Source of the DNA: Paralithodes platypus
Lineage: Eukaryota > Arthropoda > Malacostraca > Decapoda > Lithodidae
Assembly: GCA_032716605.1 (NCBI GenBank)
Contig: CM064502.1
Location: 52,708,313 to 52,772,312 of the forward strand
Direction: 5' to 3'
DNA: 64,000 nt
The position numbers and the translations under genes are program-made. Positions 1 to 12,113 of this stretch are shown here, piece by piece; the first letter of the stretch is position 1, and each line of letters starts with the position of its first letter. The notes beneath the pieces are model-generated. The model did no database searches and was not told the DNA's origin. It saw nothing but the letters and a program-made list of their open reading frames with translations.

Positions 1-251
1 TCCTCTATAGTTCTCTCATTTAGACTTTTTTTAACCTCATTTTTACCTCTCCCCTTTTCTTCCCCATTATCACTTATTCTTCATATATTGTTATCCTTTT
101 TTATATATACCCACGCATTCTCCCTCCTCTTCTTCTTCTCTCCTCACCTACTTGTTCTCGTTCTAACTGTTCGTCTCTTTATCTCCCTTCACATTTTACC
201 ACTTCACCCCCCCCCCCTCCCCCTGCGAAATGAACACACACGCACACAAGT

Positions 252-254
<3 letters not shown>

Positions 255-342
<88 letters not shown>
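255..342. repeat. CA microsatellite
   Basis: About 88 bp of uninterrupted CA after a CACACGCACACAAGTACACG start. Confidence 0.97.
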
Positions 343-344
<2 letters not shown>

Positions 345-769
345 CCCTTTCTCTTCTACTATTTCTACTCGGCATTTTACATAGCACTGCTACTTACCCT
401 CTCTCACTACTCACTACATTTATTTAACTCTCACAAACATCTATTAATCCTTTATATGAGACTACATTAATATCATTCTAGCTACATTCAGGCGATTTTG
501 TTCAACTTGGGAAGAATCCATTAGAGTTAGAGGAATATTGAAGAGTATCTCTAACCATTAATTTAATTGCTATCTTTATTAAGCTGTGATTTGAAATTGT
601 CATAAGAAATAAAATACTATACAAAAATGTAGTCGTCATATTGAAGGGGTTAAATTTCCTTTCAACTCCAACAGCTTATGCATCTCCCATTCACCACCTA
701 TTCCTCCCACCTCGCGACCATAATAACATTCACCCACATCATGAAATCCTTGCTAATATAATAATATCG
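343..769. other. No gene seen
   Basis: AT-rich sequence without repeats that match elsewhere in the window, apart from short CT-rich stretches. Confidence 0.6.
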
Positions 770-885
770 TTTTTATTAATTTCACTCCCTACACCCAACA
801 CATCCCAATTAAGTTACTGAAAGCATGTGATCCTACCTGGATTTGAACCTGGGTTCCCACATACAGGTCTTAAACAAATACCTCT
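770..885 (-). mobile_element. tRNA-derived SINE head, family T
   Basis: The minus strand has a B-box-like GGTTCAAATCC (839-849) and the following CATGCTTTCAGTAACTTAA and TGTTGGGTGTAGGGAGTG body shared with 48940-49060 and 59510-59636. The A box is poorly kept. Confidence 0.6.
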
Positions 886-1082
886 CCTTTTACCCTTCTC
901 GTTTATATCTTACTCCTAGTTAAATAGTTAAACCCTTTGGTTATCTGAACGAAATATAGTGAACTAAGCTGTCATATCTGGAGAACTAAATGCTATGAAG
1001 GTAGATAAACTTAACGACCACCAATTTCTTCATTATGCATTGTGCGGTAGGACGTAGATAACCTCATTCCCGTATCATAATG

Positions 1083-1418
1083 TTAAGGGGAGATTTCCAC
1101 CTGGAGGATTTTTTTCTGAACCTCTTTCTCCCTCATGTTTAGCCCCATTGCTTGTGAGATTTAAAGACGCTTGCCCCATTAGTTTGGCGATTTTAAGAAC
1201 CCTCGCCCCATTTCTGTCAATTTTAAGACCATTCGTGCCATTTAGGTGTCGATTTTTTCCTGGCGAGCGATAGCGAGCCTGTAATTTAAGGGTAACCGGC
1301 CTTCGGCCGGGAAATTTTTCTACCGAAAAATGTACAAATTTATCTTGAAAGGGGGTCAAGGGGGAGTAATTTTAAGCTTGATGGAAGTCTAGGGAATCAA
1401 CTAAAAACCTCCCCTTAA
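1083..1418 (+). mobile_element. TTAA element, family A, complete (336 bp)
   Basis: Starts TTAAGGGGAG and ends CTCCCCTTAA. Between are tandem units of about 32 bp beginning GCCCCATT, the GGCGAGCGATAGCGAGCC block (1263-1280), the GC hairpin CCGGCCTTCGGCCGG (1297-1311) and an AT hairpin around TTTTTCTACCGAAAAA (1315-1330). The open frame on its reverse strand is incidental. It is nearly identical to the copy at 38773-39108, with unrelated flanks. Confidence 0.9.
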
Positions 1419-1841
1419 GAATATATTCGTGTGGTTCTTTCTAATGCACACGTCACTTCTATATTTTCATTTGATCTTGGGCAACAGCCAAATATTGTAA
1501 ATTAAGATCATAATCGCAATGCAGTCATACTGGTTGTTACATTTACAACAATCAAACCCTCGATTTGTTTTATTAATTCTTGCTTCACTGTAATTATGTC
1601 CAATACCATGGTTGCATTGTTGCAGTAATTCTTGTATATACTGATGCTTACTTGACCAGTTCAAACCCCTCTCACATAGTCCAAGTTATTTAATCACCTC
1701 AGAATTTGACAAATGCAGACTCGACTATATTACCTTATAATTTGCAAAATAATCAGGCGTATTTGAAATAATCCCCATTTATTATGAACAACATATTTCG
1801 GTGACTTTTGCAAAGGAGTTCAATCACAAGCAAGTTCATTT

Positions 1842-1911
1842 ACACACAGATACACACACACACACAACAATAAACCGTCTATTATTATTATTATTACACA
1901 CATACACACAT

Positions 1912-1947
<36 letters not shown>
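1842..1947. repeat. Compound CA / TTA / AT microsatellite
   Basis: Short CA, TTA (about 1880-1894), CACATA and AT (about 1917-1947) runs in succession. Confidence 0.9.
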
Positions 1948-1949
<2 letters not shown>

Positions 1950-1985
1950 CATACCTCAACCATATTAATGTTTACCTCCTCATCC

Positions 1986-2112
<127 letters not shown>

Positions 2113-2334
2113 CCCCACCGTTGGGCGATCAATTATTATAAGAAAACTCCTACTTGAAGGCCCCATCCCCGGTAGATTATCGGGCCCATAACGGAGGCTG
2201 CGGAGGATGTGAGCGACTCCTCCTCTCCCAGTGGTGTCACAGACTAGGACCTCCGATGTTGGCAGGTTTTTTCAATTAAAGTCATCGATTTTACCATCAA
2301 GAAGACATAAAAGACTGGGGTGGAGGCATGGAAG

Positions 2335-2740
2335 AGGTGGTGGTGCTGGTGGTTGGTGGAGTGGTAGGTGGTGGTAATTGTGTGGTGGTGGTGGTGGTGG
2401 TGGTGGAGTGGTAGGTGGTGGTGATTGTGGTAGGTGGTGGTGATTGTGGTAGGTGGTGGTGATTGTGGTAGTGTGGAGTGGTAGGTGGTGGTGATTGTGG
2501 TGGAGTGGTAGGTGGGGGTTGGTGTTGGTGATTGTGTGGTAGGTGTTGGCGTGGTAGTGGTGGTGGAGTGGTAGATGTTGGTTGGTTCTGGTGATTGTGT
2601 GGTGGTGGTGGAGGTTGTGGAGTGGTAGGTGGTGGTTGGTTCTGGTGATTGTGTGGTAGGTGTTGGCGTGGTCTGTGGTAGTGGTGGTGGTACTATGGTA
2701 TTGCGTGCTGGTGTGGTAGTGGTACTGGTATGGTGGTAGT
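2335..2740. repeat. GGT/GGTGGTAGGTG minisatellite
   Basis: Irregular repeats of GGTGGT, GGTAGGTGGTGGTGATTGTG and similar. They begin next to the AAC tail of the SINE at 2741-3143, so the array probably grew from that tail. Thr/His-rich frames on the minus strand are by-products. Confidence 0.88.
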
Positions 2741-3143
2741 GTTGTTGTTGTTCCACAAGCTGCCTGGCCGAACAGCCCCAAGGCCCCGAGCAAGGCCAAG
2801 GCCATAGCCGAGCGCCCCCACAGAACCCTCCCTGCCGACCACAATAAAGCCTGGGTGACCGAAGCCACTCCATGGCGGGGAGCTGAGGAGGGTGCGGAAA
2901 CGCCCATGAAACTAAAGCCCCACCCAGAGCCCTGTGCCCCTCAGCAATTATGAAGAGAAAGTTGAGGGGCAAAGGAGAAATGTGACGCTTTGGCTTCCAA
3001 TCTTCGTAGTTTGGGAGGTCAATCCACGGAAGAGACGCCGTCACTTGAGATCTAGAATATATAGGTAAAATGAACTGTCAGAGTAAGCTATGGGTATGGC
3101 AGAGATCGCTCAGTTCTCACTCTGATAGACCAGCCCATCACCA
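2741..3143 (-). mobile_element. SINE-like element, family H, with AAC tail
   Basis: On the minus strand it starts at 3143 (TGGTGATGGGCTGGTCTATC), runs through GGACTGAGCG-type sequence and GGTCGGCAGGGAGGGTTCTG, and ends in an (AAC)n tail at 2741-2753. It matches 18391-18807 along its whole length. The reverse-strand open frame is shared only because the sequence is. I see no clear tRNA promoter boxes. The tail leads into an ACC-rich array at 2335-2740. Confidence 0.75.
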
Positions 3144-3189
3144 CATGACTAGAACCCAATCCTCTCAGCATCAGCTAGGAAAGGCCCTA

Positions 3190-3245
3190 GAAAGCCGCCT
3201 TTGGCGGGGGGATAGCTCCCCTATTTCAACCCCTTTCGGGGTTGG
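3190..3245. other. Three consecutive GC-rich hairpins
   Basis: CCGCCTTTGGCGG (3197-3209), GGGGATAGCTCCCC (about 3208-3221) and AACCCCTTTCGGGGTT (3228-3243) follow one another within 50 bp. They lie just outside the SINE at 2741-3143. Function unknown. Confidence 0.6.
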
Positions 3246-3719
3246 TCACCCGCCCATTCTGGTGACAGTGTGTTTGTGTGTGGGTTTGCGAGTATTAGGG
3301 CATAGATGGAGAGAGATAGAAAGGTTGAGAGAAAGTTTATGAAATGGAAAGAAATAATTATATATGATGGAAAGTAGGACATAGTACACACAAATATAGT
3401 AGTAAATAACAAAGGACGTAAACTGTATGGAAACATATAGACTGACTAAGAATATTAAGAGGTAAAGTTGCAATTACCAATTGGTTTATGACAAAAGTGA
3501 AATGCTAAAGAAAGTAAATCAGATGAAGAGTTAATTATAAAGAGATATGTGCGAAAGGGAGAACGAAGAGAGCATAATATAAAAAGAATATTGTGGATTA
3601 GTTTTCAATTGTTTACAAAAATAAATAAATAAAACACACTTATGTTGGGCTATTATTATGATACCGTTTCACTTTACAGGTTCTTTAGGTTTGTTGTGAA
3701 GAAATTGAAAAGGAAAACT

Positions 3720-3785
3720 TTGTCATAATATAGGACCCTCCTCACATGGTTGTTATAATATAGGACCCCTCCTCACATGGTTGTT
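3720..3785. repeat. Tandem duplication of about 31 bp
   Basis: ATAATATAGGACCC followed by TCCTCACATGGTTGTT occurs twice in succession with a one-base difference. Confidence 0.8.
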
Positions 3786-3934
3786 GTATCATTATTGTGT
3801 AATATCATACTTTTGTTTTCAATGAAAATGAGAGTTAGAGAAAGTCACATAAAAACTCACAATTTCAGTCGAAACCATGTAATCCCCTTTCCTGTATTGA
3901 CCTGGCTGTCTCTCAGTACAGCTCTCTAAATATG

Positions 3935-4279
3935 TACAGTTGGTCAAAGTTCCAGCTGACCCACCCTCGCCCTGGGGCTCGCAGAATTAGCTGGCAATAC
4001 TGGTGTAGTTGCCCATCAGTGGATATAATAACTTGAATATTTAAGCAAATCTACGAACTTTGGGTGAATGTTCGGGATCATACATAGCGATGAATGCATT
4101 TTTATTCGAGATAGGCTTACCTTCCCTTGTTTAGTATATGTTCTAACAATGATATAGCCGAAATCAGGCCTACCAATCCCAATCTTTGTAAGACACACCT
4201 CCTTCCTACACCAGTATTGCCAGATAATTCTGCGAGCTCTAGAGCGAGGGTGGGTCAGCTGGAACTTTGACCAACTGTA
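3935..4279. mobile_element. Tc1/mariner-type foldback MITE (Tigger/pogo-like)
   Basis: The TA target is duplicated (3935-3936 and 4278-4279). Arms of about 70 bp start CAGTTGGTCAAAGTTCCAGC and end with the inverse. The CAG start plus TA duplication fits Tc1/mariner/pogo elements. The centre (about 4005-4208) is not repeated here. No transposase. Confidence 0.8.
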
Positions 4280-4639
4280 CCTCTGTCTGTCGGTATATTT
4301 CAGTACCCATCTGCATTTTCCTATGAACAGTAGCCTACATACAGCAGAGTACAGATAGTTCCAATGATCTCTCTCCCTATTCTGTGGCTCCCTAATACTC
4401 TTCAATCTTCTGTATAAATAGAGATTATCCCACTCGTCAATATATCATTTGACGAATAAGGAAAATATACTATTTATATATACTGTCTATGTACATATGT
4501 CTGTTTATGAATATCTGCCTCTCTTTCTGTTCATAAACTGTTTATTATATCTATAATAAACATTCCACGTGTTTCTCCTGTGTCCCTTAGAGTATAATCT
4601 AAATTGAAGTCTGCTCTAGGGATATCTCTCCCCTTCTTC

Positions 4640-5160
4640 TCCCCACCCTCCCATCCCCTATCCTTGGGTCTCTCGTCTCACGGAGTGCTCCCCGCTCGTC
4701 AAATTGCCTTAATCAAGAGCCAATAAGAATTTGCCATTACCGCGTACATCTTAATCGCCCTAACCTAACACCAATCGAGTAGAAAAGGAGCGAGGGAAAC
4801 AAGCCCGAAACACCCCTGTGGTCCCCCTACATAAAGGCTATCATTCCCTGGGTCTTTTGCATCACCATGGTTTTACGATTCTGGCCCTATGGAGAGAGTG
4901 CGCAAAGGTAAAAATCCTCCGCGCCCCATTCCCTCCGAGCATATTTAGGCGAGATTGGATTATACACATCTCCATTAGACTCGTTAGGGGTAGTTAAGAG
5001 CCAACAGAAGCAACACATTGGCGACTAATGGACGAGTTTAGAGGATAATATGATAGCGGGGTTGTTTGCCAAGGTGAAGTGAGCTGTTGTTTATGCTGCC
5101 GAGGCAACATTATACTCTACTGTATCACCTTCCTCTTTAGTTACCACCAAATGTGAAAGG
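4640..5160. other. Unique, moderately GC-rich stretch without ORF
   Basis: No match to any repeat family here and no long frame. It contains TTAATC, CCAAT and other short motifs that may be accidental. It could be a non-repetitive regulatory or conserved stretch, or simply unique sequence. Confidence 0.2.
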
Positions 5161-5163
5161 ATA

Positions 5164-5315
5164 TTAACCCATTCAGTACCAGTGACGTCTTTTTCACTAT
5201 ATTCTGGCATGTATTAGACGATTTTATTCAGTTTTAAAAGGGCCTTCAGTAATTAACAGGCTTAGAACTATCTCATTTAACCCATTTTACTACCAGCGAT
5301 CCTTCTTAAACTGTA
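5164..5315. mobile_element. TTAA element, family C, right end lost
   Basis: Begins TTAACCCATTCAGTACCAG and contains TTAGACGATTTTATTCAG and ACTACCAGCGATCC. The right half diverges after TTAAACTGTAGTGAAA and no closing GGGTTAA is found. Confidence 0.65.
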
Positions 5316-5611
5316 GTGAAATATGGTTCTAATTATATAAACTTGAACTTAATATAATGCAGAGACATAGCAGTTTCATATTTTTCCATGCAATATCGAG
5401 ACATTAGTTGCTAAAGGATCCAATTTACCGTCAAATGAAATGAAACCATGTATAGTGAAATGCTCGTGATGAAATGGGGCATAGAAAAAATATATATTAT
5501 AATGATTGCAGTAAAATGTACACAAGTATGTTTTATATCATGCCTCATTTAAAAATGAATGTGTAATACTTTCGAATTTATAGCACACACAATCACACAG
5601 CTTGCTTGAGC

Positions 5612-5936
5612 TTAAGAGGAGGTATTTAGTTTGTTCCCTAGACCTCCATCAAGCTTAAAATTACACCCCCTTGAGTCCCTTTCAAGATAAATTTGTACAT
5701 TTTTCGGTAGAAAAATGTCCCGGCCGAAGGCCGGTTCCTCTTATATTACAGGCTCGCTATCGCTCGCCAGGATAAGATTGACACCTGAATGGCACGAAAG
5801 GTCTTAATATGGGGTGAAAGTTCTTAAAATCGCTAAACTAATGGGGCAAACTTTTTTAATATCAAAAGCAATGGGGCTAAACATGAGGGAGAAAAGGGTC
5901 CAGAAAAAAATCCCTCAAGTGGAAATCTCCCCTTAA
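5612..5936 (-). mobile_element. TTAA element, family A, complete (325 bp)
   Basis: TTAA at 5612-5615 and 5933-5936. The modules appear in reverse order: CCGGCCGAAGGCCGG hairpin, GGCTCGCTATCGCTCGCC, then GCCCCATT-type units on the minus strand. It differs from the copy at 28298-28623 at only a handful of positions, so this subfamily is young. Confidence 0.9.
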
Positions 5937-6360
5937 TGAACATTTAATTTTCGTCTTAGTACCGATGAATGTTAAACTATTATGTTTACAGATGACGTGG
6001 TCAGTTTTCAATATTTATCTTATGAATGAACAACCCTCTCTCGCAGAAACATAAGGAACCAGCTTACGTTATATTTGTCAAATTTGTATGTACTATATAT
6101 TAATGCAGTTACCCTTTCCACTTCTATAAATGCCATGGTAAATTTTGTTCATGCTGGATGGTGATCAATTTGACTCCATTTTCTTCCAGTTATGGAAAAG
6201 TTGGTACAGCAATTATGTTTGTAATGCTGTTATTTGTTCTTAGGTTAAGAGAATAGTTCAAATAGCTAAATACAGTCACGTTGAAGATCAATAGATATGT
6301 TGTTGCTTCATTTATTGTACCCTTTTTGTATGCTTCTCTCTTATTTTGTATATCTAGGCA

Positions 6361-6579
6361 TGTACGGTCGCGCTAATAAGTCATGTCTCAGCTGTCATTA
6401 CGTTTGGCTTGCTCTGGGCTGTATTAATGTCGGTCAGATGTTGAATAGGGTGGGTATGTGTAGGAACATGTTGGTATATTTCCCTCGATATGAAGAAATG
6501 AAGCTTAGATATTGCTGATACCAATTATTGATCAAAACATACTTGGTGTCGAGACATCACTTATTAGCGCGACTGTACG
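6361..6579 (+). mobile_element. Short inverted-repeat element, family F, complete (about 219 bp)
   Basis: GTACGGTCGCGCTAATAAGT at the left is mirrored by ACTTATTAGCGCGACTGTAC at the right. Inside are GTAGGAACATGTTGGTATA and ACCAATTATTGATCAAAACA. No coding capacity; target duplication not evident. Confidence 0.85.
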
Positions 6580-6841
6580 TATTTGTCTATCCCTCATTTT
6601 TCTTCCTCTGCTACTCATTCTTCCTCTCTCTCTCTACGCTTTCCTTTTCCAGCGTCTCTCGCACCACGTATAACCTTCCATAATAGTTATGTTTTGTTTT
6701 CACTTACTTTATCTAACAAATATTTGCTTCCCCTGAACCTCTTCATTTACAATATTTGCTATCTATCCTCCATTTGCTTAACACCCATTACAGCGTGTAT
6801 TATATGTTTAATTGTTTTATATAAGAAGTATATGATAACTA

Positions 6842-6847
<6 letters not shown>

Positions 6848-6921
<74 letters not shown>
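6848..6921. repeat. TC microsatellite
   Basis: About 74 bp of pure TC. A short GAGAGAGAGAGA run at 6985-6999 is nearby. Confidence 0.97.
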
Positions 6922-6924
<3 letters not shown>

Positions 6925-7091
6925 CCAGCCGTAGGTAATGGGCGTTAATTGATATATGCAAATGACGTAACAATAATGCTAGTGCGAGAGAGAGAGAGAA
7001 GGGGTGGAGTGATTACCCGGGTAGCCATCTACAGGGATACCCTACCATATTTTGTACAGTAGTCAGCGTTCTTTGCCCTCTCCCCGCTATT

Positions 7092-7286
7092 TTAAGCCGG
7101 TATCACACGAACATTTATCCTCAACACTGGTCTGGCAGCTTATGAGGTAAACATTAAAACTATTTGGGTGACCTAAATAATCTATCATCAGTCTAGTTTT
7201 CGATACCAGTGCAAAATAAAATGTTGCCAGAAAAATATTGATACTCGAATGTTGACTATAAAATTTCTCGTGTGATACCGGCTTTA
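7092..7286. mobile_element. Short inverted-repeat element, family E
   Basis: AAGCCGGTATCACACGA at the left and TCGTGTGATACCGGCTT at the right, with CAACACTGGTCTGGCAGC and CAGTCTAGTTTTCGATACC inside. The target duplication is unclear: flanks read TTTTAA and TTTACC. Confidence 0.85.
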
Positions 7287-7633
7287 CCCATATAATTCTA
7301 ATGGCTTCACTACAAAGACAGTTTTTCTAATAATATATTATGATTATCACTATTAGATGATAGTTATCTTAGCAATGACCTTAAGTTGTTGAAGGAGTAT
7401 AAACTATCACCATTAAAAAACAATTTCACAAAAAAAAAATATATCACAAACAAATATAAATGTTGTTAAATATGAATAACCGAGGGAAGACTTTAGAGCT
7501 CAAGGTAGGCATACAACTTGTGTCTATACAGTATACAGAAAAGTGAGTGAAGTGGCTCCATCGATGTCACTTGTTTCCCTCTGTATAAAAGGGTACCTAA
7601 CTATAAGACCCATGTACTTAACTTGTCCTTCTG

Positions 7634-7950
7634 TTAGGGGGGAGATGGGTCGTTTTTCTGTTCCCCCTTCTCCCTCATGTTTAGCCCCTTTAGTTTTCAA
7701 ATTTTAAGATGTTCGGCCCATTAGTTTGGCGATATTAAGATCTTGCACCCAATTTCTTTGTCACTATCAAGACTTTTCGTGTCATTTAGTTTAGGTGTCG
7801 AGCCTGTAATTTAAGAGGAACCGGCCTGTCGGCCGGGACAATTTTATATCGAAAAATGTACACATTTATCTTGAGCAGGTGTTTTATTTAAGTTTGATGG
7901 AGTTCTAGGGAGGAAACTAAAATAAAATATATATATATATATATATATCT
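7634..7950 (+). mobile_element. TTAA element, family A (A-prime type), 3' end missing
   Basis: Begins TTAGGGGGGAGATGGG and has the repeated GCCC...TTTAAGA units, but lacks most of the GGCGAGCG block (about 7798). The GC hairpin is altered to CCGGCCTGTCGGCCGG. The right end dissolves into an AT microsatellite (7925-7950), so no closing CTCCCCTTAA remains. Confidence 0.75.
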
Positions 7951-8010
7951 AATAACAAAATGAGCTCTTATCATTACACTGTCCACGTCCACCCTATTAC
8001 TGCATGTTAC

Positions 8011-8084
8011 TCTTTTGGGTTCACCTACCTATATTCGATGTCATAGTCTTTTGGGTTCACCTACCTATATTCGATGTCATAGTC
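8011..8084. repeat. Tandem duplication, 36-37 bp
   Basis: TCTTTTGGGTTCACCTACC and TATATTCGATGTCATAG occur twice in direct succession with no visible difference. Confidence 0.85.
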
Positions 8085-8319
8085 TTTCATTAAATAATAT
8101 TATTTCACTTTAAATTTTCATTATAATTATAATTATTTGTTTAGCCTGCAATATGTACATTTTATAAATATTTACTTCAATAAAGATCAAATTAAATATA
8201 TCCTTGGTGTATAGTCCTTAGTAATGTTGAAATACTATAGATTATTATCTCTAGCTATTGGGAAACCGGGTTTACGTATTGTATCTATAATGTTGTCCGC
8301 TAATACACACTTCATAAAT

Positions 8320-8327
8320 CACACACA

Positions 8328-8411
<84 letters not shown>
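8320..8411. repeat. CA plus TC microsatellite
   Basis: A short CA run (8320-8330) leads into about 81 bp of TC. Confidence 0.97.
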
Positions 8412-8415
<4 letters not shown>

Positions 8416-8720
8416 GTTGATGATAAGCCCCCATCAACAATTCACCGGATTATTTCTAGCCCATCATGTCAGTCCGTGAGGCTAATTGGAGGCTACTGGT
8501 TAATTTACCGTGGTGTTACCCCCCCTCCCCCCACCCCCCGGTGTCACTCCCCCTATAAAATGGTTAATGTTTGAGAGCCACGTCTGCCAAACACGCCCGA
8601 GCCATTTTGCCAGGAGTCCCATTTGTGCCGTGTGTATGTGTATGTATGTGTGTTCTAGGTGACTCTTGGCGTTAGTGTGATGCGTGGGCTGTATGTGCGG
8701 AGGGGGGCGGGGGGGGAGGG

Positions 8721-8722
<2 letters not shown>

Positions 8723-8785
<63 letters not shown>

Positions 8786-8828
8786 TGTATAATAATAATA
8801 ATTATATATAATATAATATATATATATA

Positions 8829-8892
<64 letters not shown>
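8723..8892. repeat. Long AT microsatellite with imperfect centre
   Basis: Two pure AT runs (8723-8784 and 8814-8892) around an AATAAT/ATATAAT stretch. The SINE at 8893 follows at once. Confidence 0.95.
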
Positions 8893-8893
<1 letters not shown>

Positions 8894-9165
8894 CAGGGGG
8901 ACAATGCCTAGTGAGTTCACTGCTCAATAGGTGGCGTTCTGAGAGTGAGGGTCTGAGTCTGGAGGGTGAGACGGTGAAGCACTTGAGCGAAGCAACCAGC
9001 CGCTTCAGAGATGGAGCTGCTTCGAGCCATGATGGATGCTTCGTATGTCTCACTCCCCAGACTGGAACAAGACCTCACGGGCTTCACCGTGTTGAGCGGC
9101 GGAATGTACAGGCTCTCAGCCTATGCCCGAGAGGGAGTAGTTGGAATATAGAAAAAAACAAAAAT
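8893..9165 (+). mobile_element. SINE body, family S, head missing
   Basis: ATGCCTAGTGAGTTCACTGC and TCAATAGGTGGCGTT match the body in 49921-50138. The rest (CTGGAACAAGACCTCACGGG, CTCTCAGCCTATGCCCGAGA) matches 51722-52012 reversed. It ends in an A-rich tail about 9150-9170 and starts right after an AT microsatellite. Confidence 0.75.
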
Positions 9166-9169
9166 ATAT

Positions 9170-10100
9170 TACATTTTGCAAGCATGGTTTTTCGCAATGT
9201 TTATTAATATATTAGGTTGATTGTATATTTCTAGTATCCCATATCCCTTTATCTCGTTCTTCTGCATCTAGTTCCACTCATTATATTATTTATAAGATTT
9301 TTATTTTCCTCTCTCATTATGCAAATAGAGAAATATACATTTGAAACGTGTAAACCAAGTAAGCGAGGATGAACTATACAACATTTTACACACACACACA
9401 CACACACACCACATCAGCCTAACACTTGTGAATGGTTCAAAGGTAATAGACAACAATATTGGATCCTATATTGCTTTATCATTGCACGATATAGTTCAGT
9501 TTATATAATTATAATACTTATTTTAAGCAAAGAGATCAAACATATCTCAATTAAAACTCTTTAATTCCACAAGTTTCTTTTAAGATGCATATAGCTCATT
9601 TACTCATAGAATAAACGTGCTACAGACTTAATACAAAATAAATGTAAGGGTTAAAGGTTGGTGACAAAGTAGGTTTAAAGAGATAAATGGTACAGATTGG
9701 ATGGTATATATATATTTATCAATACTGGCATATTACTGAGGCCTCATAGATAGCTAGAAACGGAACTTAATGGATTATTATGTTACCTGCACAACCAGCT
9801 ACACCCTCTTGGGCACAACTATTTAAATATTCATAATTTTAGTTCGTGCTTTTCCATTATCTTTTCAATTGCACTACATATAAGTGTGTCTGAGTCTGCA
9901 TAAAAGACTGATATGAAATAAATGGGATTAGTACGAATAACTATGGGAGTCAGAACAGGTATTTTGGACAAATCTTATCTCTATTTGGAAGGATATACAG
10001 TATATATACTGTATATATATATATATGTGTGTGTGTAGGTTAAATCACAAATACGTGTGATCAAATTATGTGTTACCCTGAAGATGTCTTGAGAGAATAG
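9170..10100. other. No gene seen
   Basis: AT-rich unique sequence with a small CA run (9389-9408) and ATACAGTATAT-type stretches near 10000. Confidence 0.6.
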
Positions 10101-10147
10101 ACGAAAGCTTGGTGTTCCATTACTCAATTTTCCTAGAGTTTTACTAC

Positions 10148-10277
<130 letters not shown>

Positions 10278-10497
10278 CTATGTGTGTGTTTAGGCAGTGA
10301 ATGCTAGGAACGAATAGAGGGACATAAGGGGGTCAGTAGGGGAGGGAGGCAAGGGAGGTAGCCCACAACTTGACAGCTGAGACGAATTGGGAAGAAGGGG
10401 ACAATAACAGAGGCGAGATGAAGCAGGCCCGAGTACAAGGAGTAGATAGGGTTAAGCAGGAACAAATAGAGACACACTGGAACTACAGCAGCAATAA

Positions 10498-10501
<4 letters not shown>

Positions 10502-10569
<68 letters not shown>
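10502..10569. repeat. GA microsatellite
   Basis: 68 bp of pure GA, followed by a GATA-rich stretch to 10620. Confidence 0.97.
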
Positions 10570-10574
<5 letters not shown>

Positions 10575-10619
10575 AAAGAGCTAGATAGATAGAAAGATAG
10601 ATAGAGAGATAAATAGAGA

Positions 10620-11419
10620 GAAAGATAAACACAAGAGAATAGAGAGAGAGAGACATGTACCGGGGCAGTTCGATTGGTGTCAAAAGGTTGAACAAGTCTT
10701 ATGAATCATCAGTACGATGAAGCCTCATATAATGCTGAAACGATACGATCAATAGCTAATAAGCTATAACATCAGACAGTGATAAACAAGCCAAGAAATG
10801 AACAAGTATGAAACGTGAATCGCTGCAAATAGGTATAGTCATCTCCACACTAAGCTGGTACATTACTTGATCAATGTGAAGAGTTAATATTAATTGCAGC
10901 AAAACTTTGACCCTGGACTTGTGGCTAACGGAATGTTTCAATTTATTACGTCAGTGAGTCAAAATCGTTCAATGAAAATAGTACTACTGCAGGCATCTGT
11001 ACTGTATTATTGCCCACATATATTATTATCTAGTCCACGATTATTATTATGAATATAAACAGATTAATGTACAAGACTATTTAAGTAAATATAACTGTTC
11101 ATTAATTATCCAGAACAGACTACACTTCACTCCAATCATACTACCTTTCCTTTCATACACAAAATCATGGCAAAACAATTGATGTGGCCAACTGTGTACC
11201 TGCCAACTTAGATAGCCGTAACAGAGCTTAATTTAATTAATTTATATATGCCAAGATTGGTATTTAGGAATGCATTGGTTAGCAAAATATATAGACTTAT
11301 ATCCTATGTTTTAGCAGAATTGAGAGTAGCACTGCAACACAATATATTTGTTGTATGCTGTATTGTAAAGTACGTATAGGTGGGATCAGAAAGATAGACA
11401 AGCTGTGGAAAGCTTAAAT
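10620..11419. other. No gene seen
   Basis: Unique AT-rich sequence; only short frames without recognisable motifs. Confidence 0.6.
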
Positions 11420-11800
11420 CAACAACAGCCAAAGAGACAGAGAGAGTAGGAACGGACAAATAATGCAATGACAGACAAACACAACAGTGGCAGAGACAAC
11501 AGAGGCAGACAGTAACAACAGGGACAGAGAGAAACAGCGGGGATATACAGAAACAGTAGATATAGATAAAGGAAGAAGGAACAAACAGATACAATAAGGG
11601 CAGACAGTGACAACAGGGACAGAGATAAATAGCGGGGATATACAGAAACAGTAGAGATAGACACAAGAAGAAGGAACAGACGAGACAACAGGGACAAACA
11701 GAAACAACAGGGACAGAGAGATAACCACAAGGACAGACATGAATAACAACGACAGGCAGAAGTAACATTGACAGACAAAAATATTAAACCCAAACAAAAA
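11420..11800. repeat. Purine-rich minisatellite (about 18-bp unit, 95-bp higher-order copy)
   Basis: Irregular repeats of ACAACAGGGACAGACAG type. A longer segment (GACAGTAACAACAGGGACAG to GAAGAAGGAACA) from 11508 recurs from 11603, a 95-bp period. The reverse-strand Leu/Ser/Val-rich frames follow the unit and are not evidence of a gene. Confidence 0.8.
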
Positions 11801-11935
11801 GCAAGAGACAGAGAGATAGCATAACACCAAAACAAGACCAACCAGGGATAAACAGGGGCCTTATAAACAAACAGGAGACATGGGAGACAGACGGGGACAC
11901 AAGGAAAAGTGAGATAGACAGCAAGATTAAGTAGT

Positions 11936-11938
<3 letters not shown>

Positions 11939-11994
<56 letters not shown>
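11939..11994. repeat. GA microsatellite
   Basis: About 56 bp of pure GA at the edge of the purine-rich minisatellite. Confidence 0.97.
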
Positions 11995-11998
<4 letters not shown>

Positions 11999-12113
11999 AC
12001 ATGGTAAGACTTTAAGATAGGATCACTAGTCATATGTAGTCCTTTAGTCGAATAAAACCATGATACTTCAGAAAAAGAATTAATCATTGTAACCATTAAT
12101 TTCCAAGTGTAAA

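Noticed and set aside
1075..1359. Conserved protein suggested by similar frames in several A copies (for example also 38832-39161)
   Set aside because: Frames are shared because the elements are near-identical at DNA level; other A copies break the frame and the peptide follows the tandem units and hairpins.
2244..3044. Reverse frame of 266 codons with Thr/His-rich end
   Set aside because: Half is the SINE, shared with 18380-18706 only through nucleotide identity, and half is the GGT array.
4016..4405. Reverse frame of 129 codons
   Set aside because: It covers the right arm and centre of a foldback MITE and has no recognisable domain.
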